Below the pieces are notes generated by a model. That model saw nothing but the letters and a program-made list of their open reading frames with translations. It was not told where the DNA came from and did no database searches. The position numbers and the translations under genes were made by a program. A DNA stretch of 64,000 nucleotides from Rhizobium sp. CG5 (GTDB lineage: Bacteria; Pseudomonadota; Alphaproteobacteria; Rhizobiales; Rhizobiaceae), in assembly GCF_023701945.1 (NCBI RefSeq), contig NZ_JABAEF010000011.1, positions 62,001-126,000 on the forward strand, written 5' to 3'. This document shows, in pieces, positions 35,726 to 44,286 of this stretch (positions within the stretch are counted from its first letter, which is position 1; each line of letters starts with the position of its first letter).

Positions 35726-37123
35726 CTACCTGGAAAACAGCGCCTCCAGGTTTGCAGCCGCCAAGAGAACGCGGGCATCCTCACCCCGCGCACCGATGAT
35801 CTGGAAACCGACCGGCAGGCCATCCGCCGTCAGCCCGCAGGGAATAACGCAGGCCGGCTGCTGGCTGAGATTGATCGGGAAACTGAAGCCTGCCCACTGC
35901 GTCCAGCGCGTGTAGGAACCGTCGGCCGGCACTTCCAGACCGGCATCGAAAGCCGGGATCGCCGTGCCGGGCGAGACGATGAAATCATAATCCGACAGCA
36001 GCCGGTCCATTGCTGCACCGAAATCGGCGCGGCGAACCTGAGCGGTCACCAGTTGGGTGGACGTGTAGGTAGCGCCGTCGCGCGCGATTTCCAGGAAACC
36101 CGGATCGATCGCGGACCGTTGATCCTGAGGGATCGTGGAAAGCCGTGCCGCCGCGCCGGTAAACCAGTGGTGATGGAAGAGATCGAGCAGGTTCTCGCCC
36201 GGAAGCGTGATCCGCTCGATGACGGCGCCGGCCGCCTTGAGCCTTGCTACGGCGGAATCGACGATCGCGGCCACTTCGGGATCGACCGGACCGCAAGGCG
36301 ATGCAAACCAGTAGCCGATCCGCTTGCCCTGGAGATCCACCGGTCCCGCATCGAGTGACGACAGAACGCCAGCGCCCTGGTTCCAGTCGGCAAGACTGCG
36401 TCCGGACATCGTCTTCAGCATGGCGAGAGCGTCGGCTGCACTGCGCGTCATGGGGCCGAGATGGGCAACCGTGCCGAATGCGCTGGCGGGATAGGCCGGA
36501 ACCCGGCCGAAGGTCGGCTTCAAACCGACAATACCGGTAAAGGACGCCGGAATTCGAATTGAGCCGCCGCCATCCGTCCCGAGATGAAAGACCCCTGCCC
36601 CGACCGCCGCCGCGACGGCCGCGCCGCCGGACGAGCCGCCCGGTGTCTTCGCTGCATTCCACGGATTGCGGGTCACACCGCTGAGGGCGCCATCGGTGAT
36701 TGCTTTCCAGCCGAATTCGGGTGTCGTCGTCTGCGCCGTGAACACCAGCCCCGCCGCACGCATCAGGGCGACGGCCGGTGCGTCTTCGCCGTACGGAATG
36801 TCAGAGGTCGTCGTGCTGCCATAGCGCACGCTCCAGTCCTTGACCCAGACAATATCCTTCAGCGTGGCCGGAACGCCATCGACCGGCGACAGCGGTTCGC
36901 CTGCCCGCCAGCGTTTTTCCGATGCCGCCGCCGCATCCAGTGCCCCCTCGCGATCGATGAAGGTGAAGGCATTGAAATCCGGATTGACTGACTCAGCACG
37001 ATCCATCGCCGCCCGCGCGACCTCGACCGGCGAAATTTCCCGCGTCCTGTAAGCGGATGCCAAGTCTGCGGAGCTCAATAGACACAGGTCCTCTGCCCCT
37101 GAAAGAGGGTTGCTGAAAGCCAT
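35726..37123 (-). CDS. Amidase-signature-family hydrolase
   Basis: This 465-aa enzyme has the complete Ser-cisSer-Lys triad: Lys89 in TLKDIVW, the cis-Ser in TPGGSSGGAAVAA (about 164-165), and nucleophile Ser188 in TDGGGSIRIPAS. The C-terminal GLPVGFQIIG is usual for the family. It hydrolyses an amide to acid plus amine or ammonia. Start ATG 37123 (MAFSNPL) has GGGGAA upstream; the frame extends ten codons further. It is the first gene of the operon, divergent from the LysR gene. Confidence 0.9.
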   Translation of the reverse strand: MAFSNPLSGAEDLCLLSSADLASAYRTREISPVEVARAAMDRAESVNPDFNAFTFIDREGALDAAAASEKRWRAGEPLSPVDGVPATLKDIVWVKDWSVRYGSTTTSDIPYGEDAPAVALMRAAGLVFTAQTTTPEFGWKAITDGALSGVTRNPWNAAKTPGGSSGGAAVAAAVGAGVFHLGTDGGGSIRIPASFTGIVGLKPTFGRVPAYPASAFGTVAHLGPMTRSAADALAMLKTMSGRSLADWNQGAGVLSSLDAGPVDLQGKRIGYWFASPCGPVDPEVAAIVDSAVARLKAAGAVIERITLPGENLLDLFHHHWFTGAAARLSTIPQDQRSAIDPGFLEIARDGATYTSTQLVTAQVRRADFGAAMDRLLSDYDFIVSPGTAIPAFDAGLEVPADGSYTRWTQWAGFSFPINLSQQPACVIPCGLTADGLPVGFQIIGARGEDARVLLAAANLEALFSR

Positions 37124-37236
37124 TGCTGCTGTTCCCCAGTTCGAGCGCATCATCCGAACACGGTTGATGCGCTTTCATGTTCCCGCCTGCATCTTCGGCA
37201 GGTCTATTGGATGGCGGTAGATTGCGGCTTCACATC

Positions 37237-37282
37237 ACATTCACAAAATGTATTCTTCGACATAACTTTATGCATTTTATGT
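37237..37282. promoter_or_regulatory. Two dyads in the LysR/amidase divergent promoter
   Basis: ACATAA-N11-TTATGT (37260-37282) is a perfect dyad with the T-N11-A form of LysR-type recognition sites. ACATT-N5-AATGT (37237-37251) lies 8 bp away with the same ACAT/ATGT half-sites. The pair sits in an AT-rich stretch 16-61 bp before the LysR start, as expected for a recognition and an activation site. Confidence 0.65.
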
Positions 37283-37297
37283 AATCGAGATTGTGCG

Positions 37298-38257
37298 ATG
37301 AATCTGACCATCCGGCAGTTGCGCTATGTCTGCGAAGTCGCGCGCCGCGGCAGCGTGCAGGCTGCATCGAAGGCCTTGCTGATCTCGCAATCCTCGATTC
37401 TCGCGGCGATCACGCTGGCGGAAGGCGAGATGGGCGCTCGCATCTTCGAGCGCCGCCCGTCACGCGGCGTGCAGATCACCCCGGCCGGCGAGCGCTTCGT
37501 GAGTGCCGCCCGAGTGATGCTGTCGGCCGAGACGGAGTTCAGCCGCGCTATCGGCGATCTGACCGACCGCGTACCAAAAGTGCTGCGCATAGGCTGTTTC
37601 GAGCCGTTCGGCGCATTGTTCATGCCGGAAATGCTGCGCCGGTACGTCGACAATTTCGGCGATGTGGAAATCGACCTTCTCGAAGGCAATCAGGTGCAGT
37701 TGCAAGCCTGGCTGGCCGAAGGCCTGATCGATTTTGCTATCCTCTACGATATCGGCCCGATCCATACCGGCAGTATCACACGCATCTGCAAAGTCCCGGC
37801 GCATGCCGTGCTGCATGCCGACGATCCGCTGGCCGGCGAGAAGGCCGTCTGGCTATCGGATATCTCGACCCGCCCCTTCATCCTGCTCGACATGCCGGAG
37901 ACCGCCACCTATCTCCTGATGCTGTTCGACATTCTGGCACAACGGCCGGATGTGCGTTTTCATACACGCTCCTACGAGACGGTCCGCTCCGCCGTCGCAT
38001 CGGGGTTTGGCATGTCCATCCTCAACATGCGCCCGATCGGCCGGGCTACGGCCGATGGTCAGACGATCGTCCGATTGCCCATTCTCGACGAATTGCCGCC
38101 GCCGTCGCTCATCATTCTCGACCTTTATGGCAATGCCAAACCGCTTTTCGTCCGGCTGTTCATCGAGATCTTCAAGCAGTTTTTCCTCGAGATCGGCCCC
38201 TCCGGTTTTTCGGTGACGACGCCGGAACGCGAGGCCTCGCTCCTGCACGTGCGGTAG
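37298..38257 (+). CDS. LysR-family transcriptional regulator
   Basis: This 319-aa regulator has an N-terminal winged helix (MNLTIRQLRYVCEVARRGSVQ, then AASKALLISQSSILAAITLAE) and the usual LysR effector domain (LRIGCFEPFGALFMPEMLRRY...). ATG 37298 matches the family start; the open frame upstream overlaps the promoter. It diverges from the amidase operon and probably activates it when bound to a pathway intermediate. About 137 bp of featureless DNA separates its stop from the convergent kinase gene. Confidence 0.93.
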   Translation: MNLTIRQLRYVCEVARRGSVQAASKALLISQSSILAAITLAEGEMGARIFERRPSRGVQITPAGERFVSAARVMLSAETEFSRAIGDLTDRVPKVLRIGCFEPFGALFMPEMLRRYVDNFGDVEIDLLEGNQVQLQAWLAEGLIDFAILYDIGPIHTGSITRICKVPAHAVLHADDPLAGEKAVWLSDISTRPFILLDMPETATYLLMLFDILAQRPDVRFHTRSYETVRSAVASGFGMSILNMRPIGRATADGQTIVRLPILDELPPPSLIILDLYGNAKPLFVRLFIEIFKQFFLEIGPSGFSVTTPEREASLLHVR

Positions 38258-38394
38258 CGAGCGCGACGTGCACTGGACATTGGCCGCCGCACCGCACTCA
38301 GGTATAAACCGACTGGCGACTTTAGCAGCCCTGCAAACAGAAGGATCGCCGCGACGACGGCGTTCAGGTAGCTCTTTCTGGAGGCATCGCTCCT

Positions 38395-40014
38395 CTACCC
38401 CGCGAGATGTTCGAACAATCTGGCGACGGCCTCTGCGCCCGGATCTGCGTGGCCCTGCAATTGCTTCGCATTGATATAGGCGGCGCGGCCTGCATTTGCC
38501 CGGGTCAGCGTCGCGGTCCGGTCTGCTCCAGCTCGTGCGGCACTGGCCGCGGCTTGGAAGCCGCCGGCAAGCGCATCGAGCGCCGGCGCCAGGGCATCGA
38601 CCATGGTACGGTCGCCGACCTGCGCACCGCCGATCTCCTGCATGCGGGCAAGCCCCGCCTTCAGCGCGTCGCGGATCGGCAGGCCGCTCGAGGCCCCATC
38701 ACCGGCGGCAGCAAAGAAGATGGCGAGCAGCACGCCGGAGGAACCGCCCATGGTCTGGCTGAGTTCGAGCCCAATCGCGCGCAGCAGCTGGGTGTAATCC
38801 GACAGCGGCAGGCGATCCATGGCGCTGATGAGGGCGCGGGCGGCACCGGCCAGCGTCGAGCCGGTATCGCCGTCACCGGACTTGGCGTCGAGGGCGTTGA
38901 GATCCTGCTCGGCGGCGATCATCACCTCGCAGCAGGATGTCAGGAATTCTCGGGTCTCCTTGTGGTCGGAGGCCAGCGGCATGATCGGGGTCAGGCCATC
39001 GGGCAGTGCCATAACCGAGACCGGGCGAACCGGCGAAAGACCCGGCCAGGCAACCGGGCCGACCGGCTGGGCGAGCGCATCGATGTCGCGGGCATCGGCC
39101 GGAAACAGCGAGATGGAAAAGCCACGCATGTCGAGTGAGGTCATCAGGGGCGCCGGGCCGATGACGTGGCTGACATGGGGGCCGATCTCGGAGCGGATCA
39201 GTTCATGGGCGAGCACCGACATTTCCAGCACCGAGGTGCCGCCGAGATTGTTGATCAGCGCGACATGGGGTGCATCGCTGATCGTCACCTTAAGCTTGGC
39301 AACGACGGCGGCCATGGCGGAGCGGGCACCGGAATAATCCACCTGCTCGACGCCGGCCTCGCCATGGATGCCGAGCCCGAGTTCGGCCATGCCCTTGGGG
39401 ATGCGATCCTCCTTGGGCGAGCCCGGCACGGTGCAGGTGTCGAGCGACATACCGATGCTGCGGATGCCGGAAATGACGCGGCGGGCGGCCTCCGCCACGG
39501 TGTCGAGATCCGCGCCGCTTTCGGCCAGCGCTCCGGCGATCTTGTGGACGAAAAGCGTGCCGGCGACACCGCGGGCCTGCGGCAGGTCCGGCAGTGCGAT
39601 GTCGTCGTCGACGATGACCATGTTGACATTGAGGCCGAAGGCGCGGGCCCGCTCGGCGGCGAGGCCGAAATTCAGGCGGTCGCCGGTGTAGTTCTTGACG
39701 ATCAGCAGGCAGCCGGCCGGACCGGTGACAGCGAGAATGCCGGCCAGCACCGCATCGACGCTTGGCGAGGCGAAGACATCGCCGCAAACGGCGGCGGTCA
39801 GCATGCCCGCCCCGACGAAGCCGGCATGGGCCGGTTCGTGGCCGGAACCGCCACCGGAGACCAGCGCCACCCTTGAGCGATCCCAATCGGCGCGCACGAC
39901 GACGCGGATATGGGGATAGCCATCCAGCCTTGCGAGCGGCACGGCGGAGGTCGCGAGCAGGCCTTCGACGGCCTCGATGACCACGTCTTCCCGTTTGTTG
40001 ATGAACTGTGCCAT
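38395..40014 (-). CDS. Dihydroxyacetone-kinase-family enzyme (DhaK-DhaL fusion)
   Basis: This 539-aa ATP-dependent kinase has both domains in one chain. The DhaK part (about 1-330) has ALVSGGGSGHEPAHAGFVG and the substrate-binding His217 in GLGIHGEAGVEQ. The DhaL part (about 345-539) has LNALDAKSGDGDTGSTLAGA with the Mg-binding Asp residues and TMGGSSGVLLAI. It phosphorylates dihydroxyacetone, or, in other members of this family, tetruloses such as erythrulose. It is the last gene of the operon, 12 bp after the second ATPase gene. The exact keto-sugar is unknown. Confidence 0.9.
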   Translation of the reverse strand: MAQFINKREDVVIEAVEGLLATSAVPLARLDGYPHIRVVVRADWDRSRVALVSGGGSGHEPAHAGFVGAGMLTAAVCGDVFASPSVDAVLAGILAVTGPAGCLLIVKNYTGDRLNFGLAAERARAFGLNVNMVIVDDDIALPDLPQARGVAGTLFVHKIAGALAESGADLDTVAEAARRVISGIRSIGMSLDTCTVPGSPKEDRIPKGMAELGLGIHGEAGVEQVDYSGARSAMAAVVAKLKVTISDAPHVALINNLGGTSVLEMSVLAHELIRSEIGPHVSHVIGPAPLMTSLDMRGFSISLFPADARDIDALAQPVGPVAWPGLSPVRPVSVMALPDGLTPIMPLASDHKETREFLTSCCEVMIAAEQDLNALDAKSGDGDTGSTLAGAARALISAMDRLPLSDYTQLLRAIGLELSQTMGGSSGVLLAIFFAAAGDGASSGLPIRDALKAGLARMQEIGGAQVGDRTMVDALAPALDALAGGFQAAASAARAGADRTATLTRANAGRAAYINAKQLQGHADPGAEAVARLFEHLAG

Positions 40015-40026
40015 TGGAAAACTCCT

Positions 40027-41022
40027 TCAAGCGAGACGCAGACCGTCGGCGTCGAAATAAAGCGGGTTGCTGGGCTCGATCTTGACGATGTCGCCATCGC
40101 GCAAGGCCGTATGGGGTTCCGTGACCGTCACGAGGCTCAAACCCCGGAAGGTGAGGTGCAGGCGGGTCTGGTCGCCGAGCCGCTCGACCCGGTGGACGAG
40201 GCTGTCCTCGCCCTGCCCCTGGCGGGTATGCTCCGGCCGAAGCCCCCTGGAGACGGCGCGCGGGGGCGCGCCCGGGGAAACGTCGGCGGGGAGAATATTG
40301 ATCCGGGGCTGGCCGAGGCGGGCGGCGGCATAGAGGCTGACCGGTTGCTCATAGACTTCGCGGGGCGAGCCAAACTGGACAAGGCGGCCGTGATGCAAAA
40401 CGCCGACATGGGTCGCCATGGTCATGGCCTCGACCTGGTCATGGGTGACGTAAAGAAGCGTCGCGCCGAGATTGGCCTGGATGTTCTTCAGTTCGATGCG
40501 CAGGTCCGCCCGAAGCTTGGCGTCGAGCGAGCTCAAGGGTTCGTCCATCAGGTAGATCTGCGGATTGCGCACCAGGGCACGGCCGATCGAAACGCGCTGC
40601 ATCTCGCCGCCGGACAGCGCCGTTGCCTTGTTGTCGAGCTTGTGGCCGATCTGCAGGACGTCGGCGATCGCCTTGACCTTGCGCTCGATCTCGTCCTTCG
40701 GCGTCTTGAGCAGCGGCGATTTCAGAGGGAATTCCAGGTTTTCGCGCACCGTCAGATGCGGGTAGAGCGAATATTGCTGGAAGACCATGGCGACGTTGCG
40801 TTCGGCGGGTGTCAAGCCCTGGGTCGGGCGGCCATCGATCAGGATCTCTCCGCTGTCGGGACGCTCAAGACCCGAGATCAGGCGCAGCGTCGTCGTCTTG
40901 CCGGCACCGGTCGGGCCGAGCAGGACGACGAAGGAACCGTCGGGCACCGTCATCGAGACATTGTCGAGAGCGACATGGCTGCCGAAGCGCTTGGTGACAT
41001 TGTGAAGGGTGACCTCAGCCAT
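40027..41022 (-). CDS. CUT1 sugar/polyol ABC transporter ATPase 2
   Basis: This 331-aa MalK/UgpC-family ATPase has LLGPTGAGKTTTLR, LSGGEMQRVSIGRALV and IYLMDEPLSSLDAKLR, then a TOBE-type C terminus (RGLRPEH). The ATG at 41022 overlaps the preceding ATPase gene by 8 bp. Having two different ATPases in one operon is like the rhizobial glycerol importer (GlpS/GlpT), so a heterodimer is likely. Confidence 0.92.
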   Translation of the reverse strand: MAEVTLHNVTKRFGSHVALDNVSMTVPDGSFVVLLGPTGAGKTTTLRLISGLERPDSGEILIDGRPTQGLTPAERNVAMVFQQYSLYPHLTVRENLEFPLKSPLLKTPKDEIERKVKAIADVLQIGHKLDNKATALSGGEMQRVSIGRALVRNPQIYLMDEPLSSLDAKLRADLRIELKNIQANLGATLLYVTHDQVEAMTMATHVGVLHHGRLVQFGSPREVYEQPVSLYAAARLGQPRINILPADVSPGAPPRAVSRGLRPEHTRQGQGEDSLVHRVERLGDQTRLHLTFRGLSLVTVTEPHTALRDGDIVKIEPSNPLYFDADGLRLA

Positions 41023-42112
41023 GGCGCAGCACTCCCTCATTGCCGGCCGACACAAGCGCATGGCCGCGCTCGCCGGCAAACACCGTCAGCGTCCGGCTGT
41101 CGAATTCCAGACCTACCGTCTCGCCGGTCTTGACGGAAGCAGCCGACGAGATGCGGGCCTTGATGTCGCCATTGGCGGTCTTCAGCGTGACGATCTGGGT
41201 CGTGCCGAGATATTCGGTTGCGATGACCCTGCCTCTATAGGGGGCGGAGTCGGCAAAGCGCACATGTTCGGGACGAACACCGAGCGTCAGCCGGCCCTCG
41301 GCGCCCTGGCGGGAGACCGGGATTTCGAAGCGGTGGCCGTCGAGGGTCACATGGTCGCTGCCGATGCCGACCATGCCGTCAAATTCCAGAAAATTCATCG
41401 AGGGGGAGCCGATGAAATTGGCGACGAAGCGGGTGGCCGGCCAGTCGTAGATCTGCTGCGGCAGGCCGAACTGCTCGACCACGCCATGGTTCATGACGAC
41501 GATCTTGTCGCCCATCTGCATGGCTTCGAGCTGGTCGTGGGTGACATAGACGGTGGTCGCGCCCATGCGGTCGTGAAGCGCGCGCAGTTCTTCGGCCATG
41601 TGCTCGCGGAACTCGGCATCGAGTGCGCCGAGCGGCTCATCCATGAAGAAGGCCTTGGGCCTGCGGACAATGGCGCGGCCGAGGGCCACGCGCTGGCGGT
41701 CGCCGCCGGAGAGGCCACCGACTGGCTTGTCGAGGATGTCCTCGATCTTGAGGATGCGTGCGACCTCCTCGACGCGGGTTCTCACCTCCGGCTTCGGAGC
41801 GCCCTGGCTCAGCAGCGGATAGGAGATGTTGCGGCGGACATTCATGTGCGGATAGAGCGCGAACATCTGGAACACGAAGGCGATGTCGCGCTGGCTGGCC
41901 GGCTTCATGCCGACCTCCTCGCCATCGATATAGATCTCGCCGCTGGTCGGCAGTTCCAGCCCCGCCATCATGCGCAAAGTCGTGGTCTTGCCGCAGCCGG
42001 AAGGGCCGAGCAGCATGAAGAATTCCCCATCCTCGATGGTGAAACTGGAGGACTGGACAGCGGTGAAGCTGCCGAACTCCTTGCGCACATTCTCAATTCG
42101 GATCTGCGCCAT
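41015..42112 (-). CDS. CUT1 sugar/polyol ABC transporter ATPase 1
   Basis: This 365-aa ATPase of the MalK/UgpC type has LLGPSGCGKTTTLRMMAG, LSGGDRQRVALGRAIV and AFFMDEPLGALDAEFR, with the usual C-terminal regulatory domain (TLGVRPEHVRFAD). The start is ATG 42112; the open frame runs upstream only through other genes. It starts 2 bp after the small membrane protein gene. It probably pairs with ATPase 2. Confidence 0.92.
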   Translation of the reverse strand: MAQIRIENVRKEFGSFTAVQSSSFTIEDGEFFMLLGPSGCGKTTTLRMMAGLELPTSGEIYIDGEEVGMKPASQRDIAFVFQMFALYPHMNVRRNISYPLLSQGAPKPEVRTRVEEVARILKIEDILDKPVGGLSGGDRQRVALGRAIVRRPKAFFMDEPLGALDAEFREHMAEELRALHDRMGATTVYVTHDQLEAMQMGDKIVVMNHGVVEQFGLPQQIYDWPATRFVANFIGSPSMNFLEFDGMVGIGSDHVTLDGHRFEIPVSRQGAEGRLTLGVRPEHVRFADSAPYRGRVIATEYLGTTQIVTLKTANGDIKARISSAASVKTGETVGLEFDSRTLTVFAGERGHALVSAGNEGVLRHG

Positions 42113-42114
42113 GG

Positions 42115-42303
42115 TTACTCCGGAAAATGGCTGACGATGATGAACATCACGGTTCCGATCAGCGTCACGAGGAAAGACCAGGAATAGAGGACAAGCGCAA
42201 AAGGCTGCATCATCATGACCACGCCGAGCGCAATCAGCGCGGATGCGAGCAATTCCCATTCGTTGCGCCTGAGACGGCGCAGGCCCTGCAAAAACCGGCT
42301 CAT
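42115..42303 (-). CDS. Small two-helix membrane protein of the ABC operon
   Basis: This 62-aa protein has a basic N terminus (MSRFLQGLRRLRRNEWELL) and two hydrophobic helices (about 18-35 and 40-57). It overlaps the permease gene upstream by 4 bp and is followed within 2 bp by ATPase 1, so it is surely translated in the operon. No family is recognised. Its size and position recall the small membrane protein GlpU in the rhizobial glycerol ABC operon, but I see no clear sequence match. It may be an accessory subunit of the transporter. Confidence 0.78.
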   Translation of the reverse strand: MSRFLQGLRRLRRNEWELLASALIALGVVMMMQPFALVLYSWSFLVTLIGTVMFIIVSHFPE

Positions 42304-43238
42304 TTGCGCACCGCTCCAAAGGTGATGCCGCGCAGCAAATGCTTGCGCAACAGGATGGTGAAGACAACGACCGGGATGAGGAAGAGCGTGGCGCCGGCGG
42401 CAACCGCCGGCCAGTCCTGGCCGCTCACCCCGATGATGGTCGGGATGAAGGGCGGTGCGGTCTGTGCAGTGCCGGAGGTGAGCAGCACGGCAAACGCATA
42501 TTCGTTCCAGGCAAAGATCAGGCAGAAGATCGCGGTCGATGCGATCCCCGTGACCGCCTGGGGCAAAACCACCTTGTAGAAGGCCTGGAAGCGGGTGTAG
42601 CCGTCGATCAGTGCTGCCTCCTCGTATTCGATCGGGATCTCGTCGATAAAACCCTTCAAAAGCCAGACCGAGAGCGAGAGATTGACCGCCGTATAGAGCA
42701 GGATCATGCCGAGATGCGTGTCGCTGAGGCCGAGCTGGCGGTACATCAGGAAGATCGGGATGGCGACGGCGATCGGCGGCATCATCCGGGTCGAGAGGAT
42801 GAAGAACAGCAGATCATCCTTCAGCGGTACCTTGAAGCGGGAGAAGGCATAAGCCGCGGCCGTTCCCAGTACGATGCAGAGGAAGGTGGAGCCGAAGCCG
42901 ATGACGACGGAGTTGTAGAAGCGCTCGCCGAAGCGCGAGGGACCCGCAATGACAAGGCCGTCCTCGCGCACCAGCGCCTCATACCACGTCTTCGGCTCGC
43001 CAAGTGCCTGGAGATCCGCTTCCGAGACGCGGGTGCGGGTGGTGAAGAGGTTCACATAGCCTTCCAAAGTCGGCTGGAAGAGCAGTTTTGGCGGATAGGC
43101 GATCGAATCCGACGGGCTCTTGAAGCCGGTCGTGATGATCCAGATCAGCGGCATGATGGTGACGACGGCATAGAAGATCACGAGGATGCCGGCGAACCAC
43201 TTCTGGCGGACGGAGGGTTCGGTGACGGAATAGCTCAT
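42300..43238 (-). CDS. CUT1 ABC transporter permease 2 (MalG-like)
   Basis: This 312-aa permease has about six hydrophobic segments and the EAA loop YEEAALIDGYTRFQAFYKVV. ATG 43238 (MSYSVTEPS) overlaps the preceding permease stop by 4 bp. A long periplasmic loop with residues EADLQALGEPKTWYEALV is larger than in most MalG proteins. It forms the channel with permease 1. Confidence 0.92.
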   Translation of the reverse strand: MSYSVTEPSVRQKWFAGILVIFYAVVTIMPLIWIITTGFKSPSDSIAYPPKLLFQPTLEGYVNLFTTRTRVSEADLQALGEPKTWYEALVREDGLVIAGPSRFGERFYNSVVIGFGSTFLCIVLGTAAAYAFSRFKVPLKDDLLFFILSTRMMPPIAVAIPIFLMYRQLGLSDTHLGMILLYTAVNLSLSVWLLKGFIDEIPIEYEEAALIDGYTRFQAFYKVVLPQAVTGIASTAIFCLIFAWNEYAFAVLLTSGTAQTAPPFIPTIIGVSGQDWPAVAAGATLFLIPVVVFTILLRKHLLRGITFGAVRK

Positions 43239-44182
43239 CGTTCTTTCACCTTGTTCAGCGCCTTCACATAGATCGAGGCGAGGCCGAAGACCGTGACGAA
43301 CAGGATGACGGCGTAGGCCGAGGCATAACCGGTGCGCCACTTCTCAAAGGCTTCGCGCTTGAGGTTGATCGAGGTGAGTTCGGTGATCGAGCCCGGCCCG
43401 CCGCCTGTCAGCTGCACGACCAGGTCGAACATCTTGAAGTTCTCGATGCCGCGAAACAGGATGGCCAGCATCAGGAAGGGTAGGACCAGGGGAATGGTGA
43501 TGGTCCAGAACTGCCGCCACTTGCTGGCGCGGTCGCATTCGGCCGCTTCGTAGATGCTGGCGGGGATCGAACGCAGGCCGGCAAGGCAGATTAGCATGAC
43601 GAAGGGCGTCCACATCCAGGTATCGACGATGATGATCGCCCAAGGGGCGAGCGACACATCGCCGATCATCGAGAAGGCGGATGGGTCGATGCCGGTGAAG
43701 AAGCTGATGACGTAATTGAAAAGGCCGATCTGCGGCTGGTAGAGGAAGGTCCAGAAATTGCCGACGACGGCGGGGCTGAGCATCATCGGCAAGACGATGA
43801 TGGTGGTCCACAGGTCGTTGCCGCGAAACTTCTTGTTGATCAGGTAGGCGAGCGAAAAGCCGATCAGCACCTGGAGCGCGATGGTCCAGAGCAGGAAATG
43901 GGCCGTCGCCTGCATGGTCAGCCAGATGTCGTCATCGGTCAGGATGCGGGTATAGTTGCGCAACCCGACGAATTCCGGCGCCTCGTTCGGGCGATTGACC
44001 CTAAAATTGGTGAAGCTCAGCCGCACGGTCCAGATCAGCGGAAAGATGTTGATCGCCAGCAGCAGCACGATCGACGGGGTGACGAAGAGCCAGGCAATGG
44101 CGCGGTCCGAGAGACCGGAGATGCGTCTCGCCACAGGCGGCGGAGTGGCACGGGCGATGCGCTCGATGGCAGTGTCGGACAT
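43235..44182 (-). CDS. CUT1 ABC transporter permease 1 (MalF-like)
   Basis: This 315-aa permease has a first helix at IAWLFVTPSIVLLLAINIFPL and the EAA loop YEAAECDRASKWRQFWTITI. ATG 44182 has GGGGGA about 7 nt upstream; a Met nine codons earlier lacks one. The gap to the binding-protein gene is 104 bp and contains no clear terminator. Confidence 0.92.
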   Translation of the reverse strand: MSDTAIERIARATPPPVARRISGLSDRAIAWLFVTPSIVLLLAINIFPLIWTVRLSFTNFRVNRPNEAPEFVGLRNYTRILTDDDIWLTMQATAHFLLWTIALQVLIGFSLAYLINKKFRGNDLWTTIIVLPMMLSPAVVGNFWTFLYQPQIGLFNYVISFFTGIDPSAFSMIGDVSLAPWAIIIVDTWMWTPFVMLICLAGLRSIPASIYEAAECDRASKWRQFWTITIPLVLPFLMLAILFRGIENFKMFDLVVQLTGGGPGSITELTSINLKREAFEKWRTGYASAYAVILFVTVFGLASIYVKALNKVKER

Positions 44183-44286
44183 GGGTTTCCCCCAAGGTAT
44201 GGGTTGCATCCGGCAAGGCCGGTCGGTCAGGCGACCGGCCCCGCGATTGCATCAGCTCCGCCTTCGGCGGATCGAGGCTTCTCGGA

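Noticed and set aside
34463..36358. Long plus-strand open frame opposite the binding-protein and amidase genes
   Set aside because: It spans two real genes and their gap, which a true gene would not do here; no recognisable domain.
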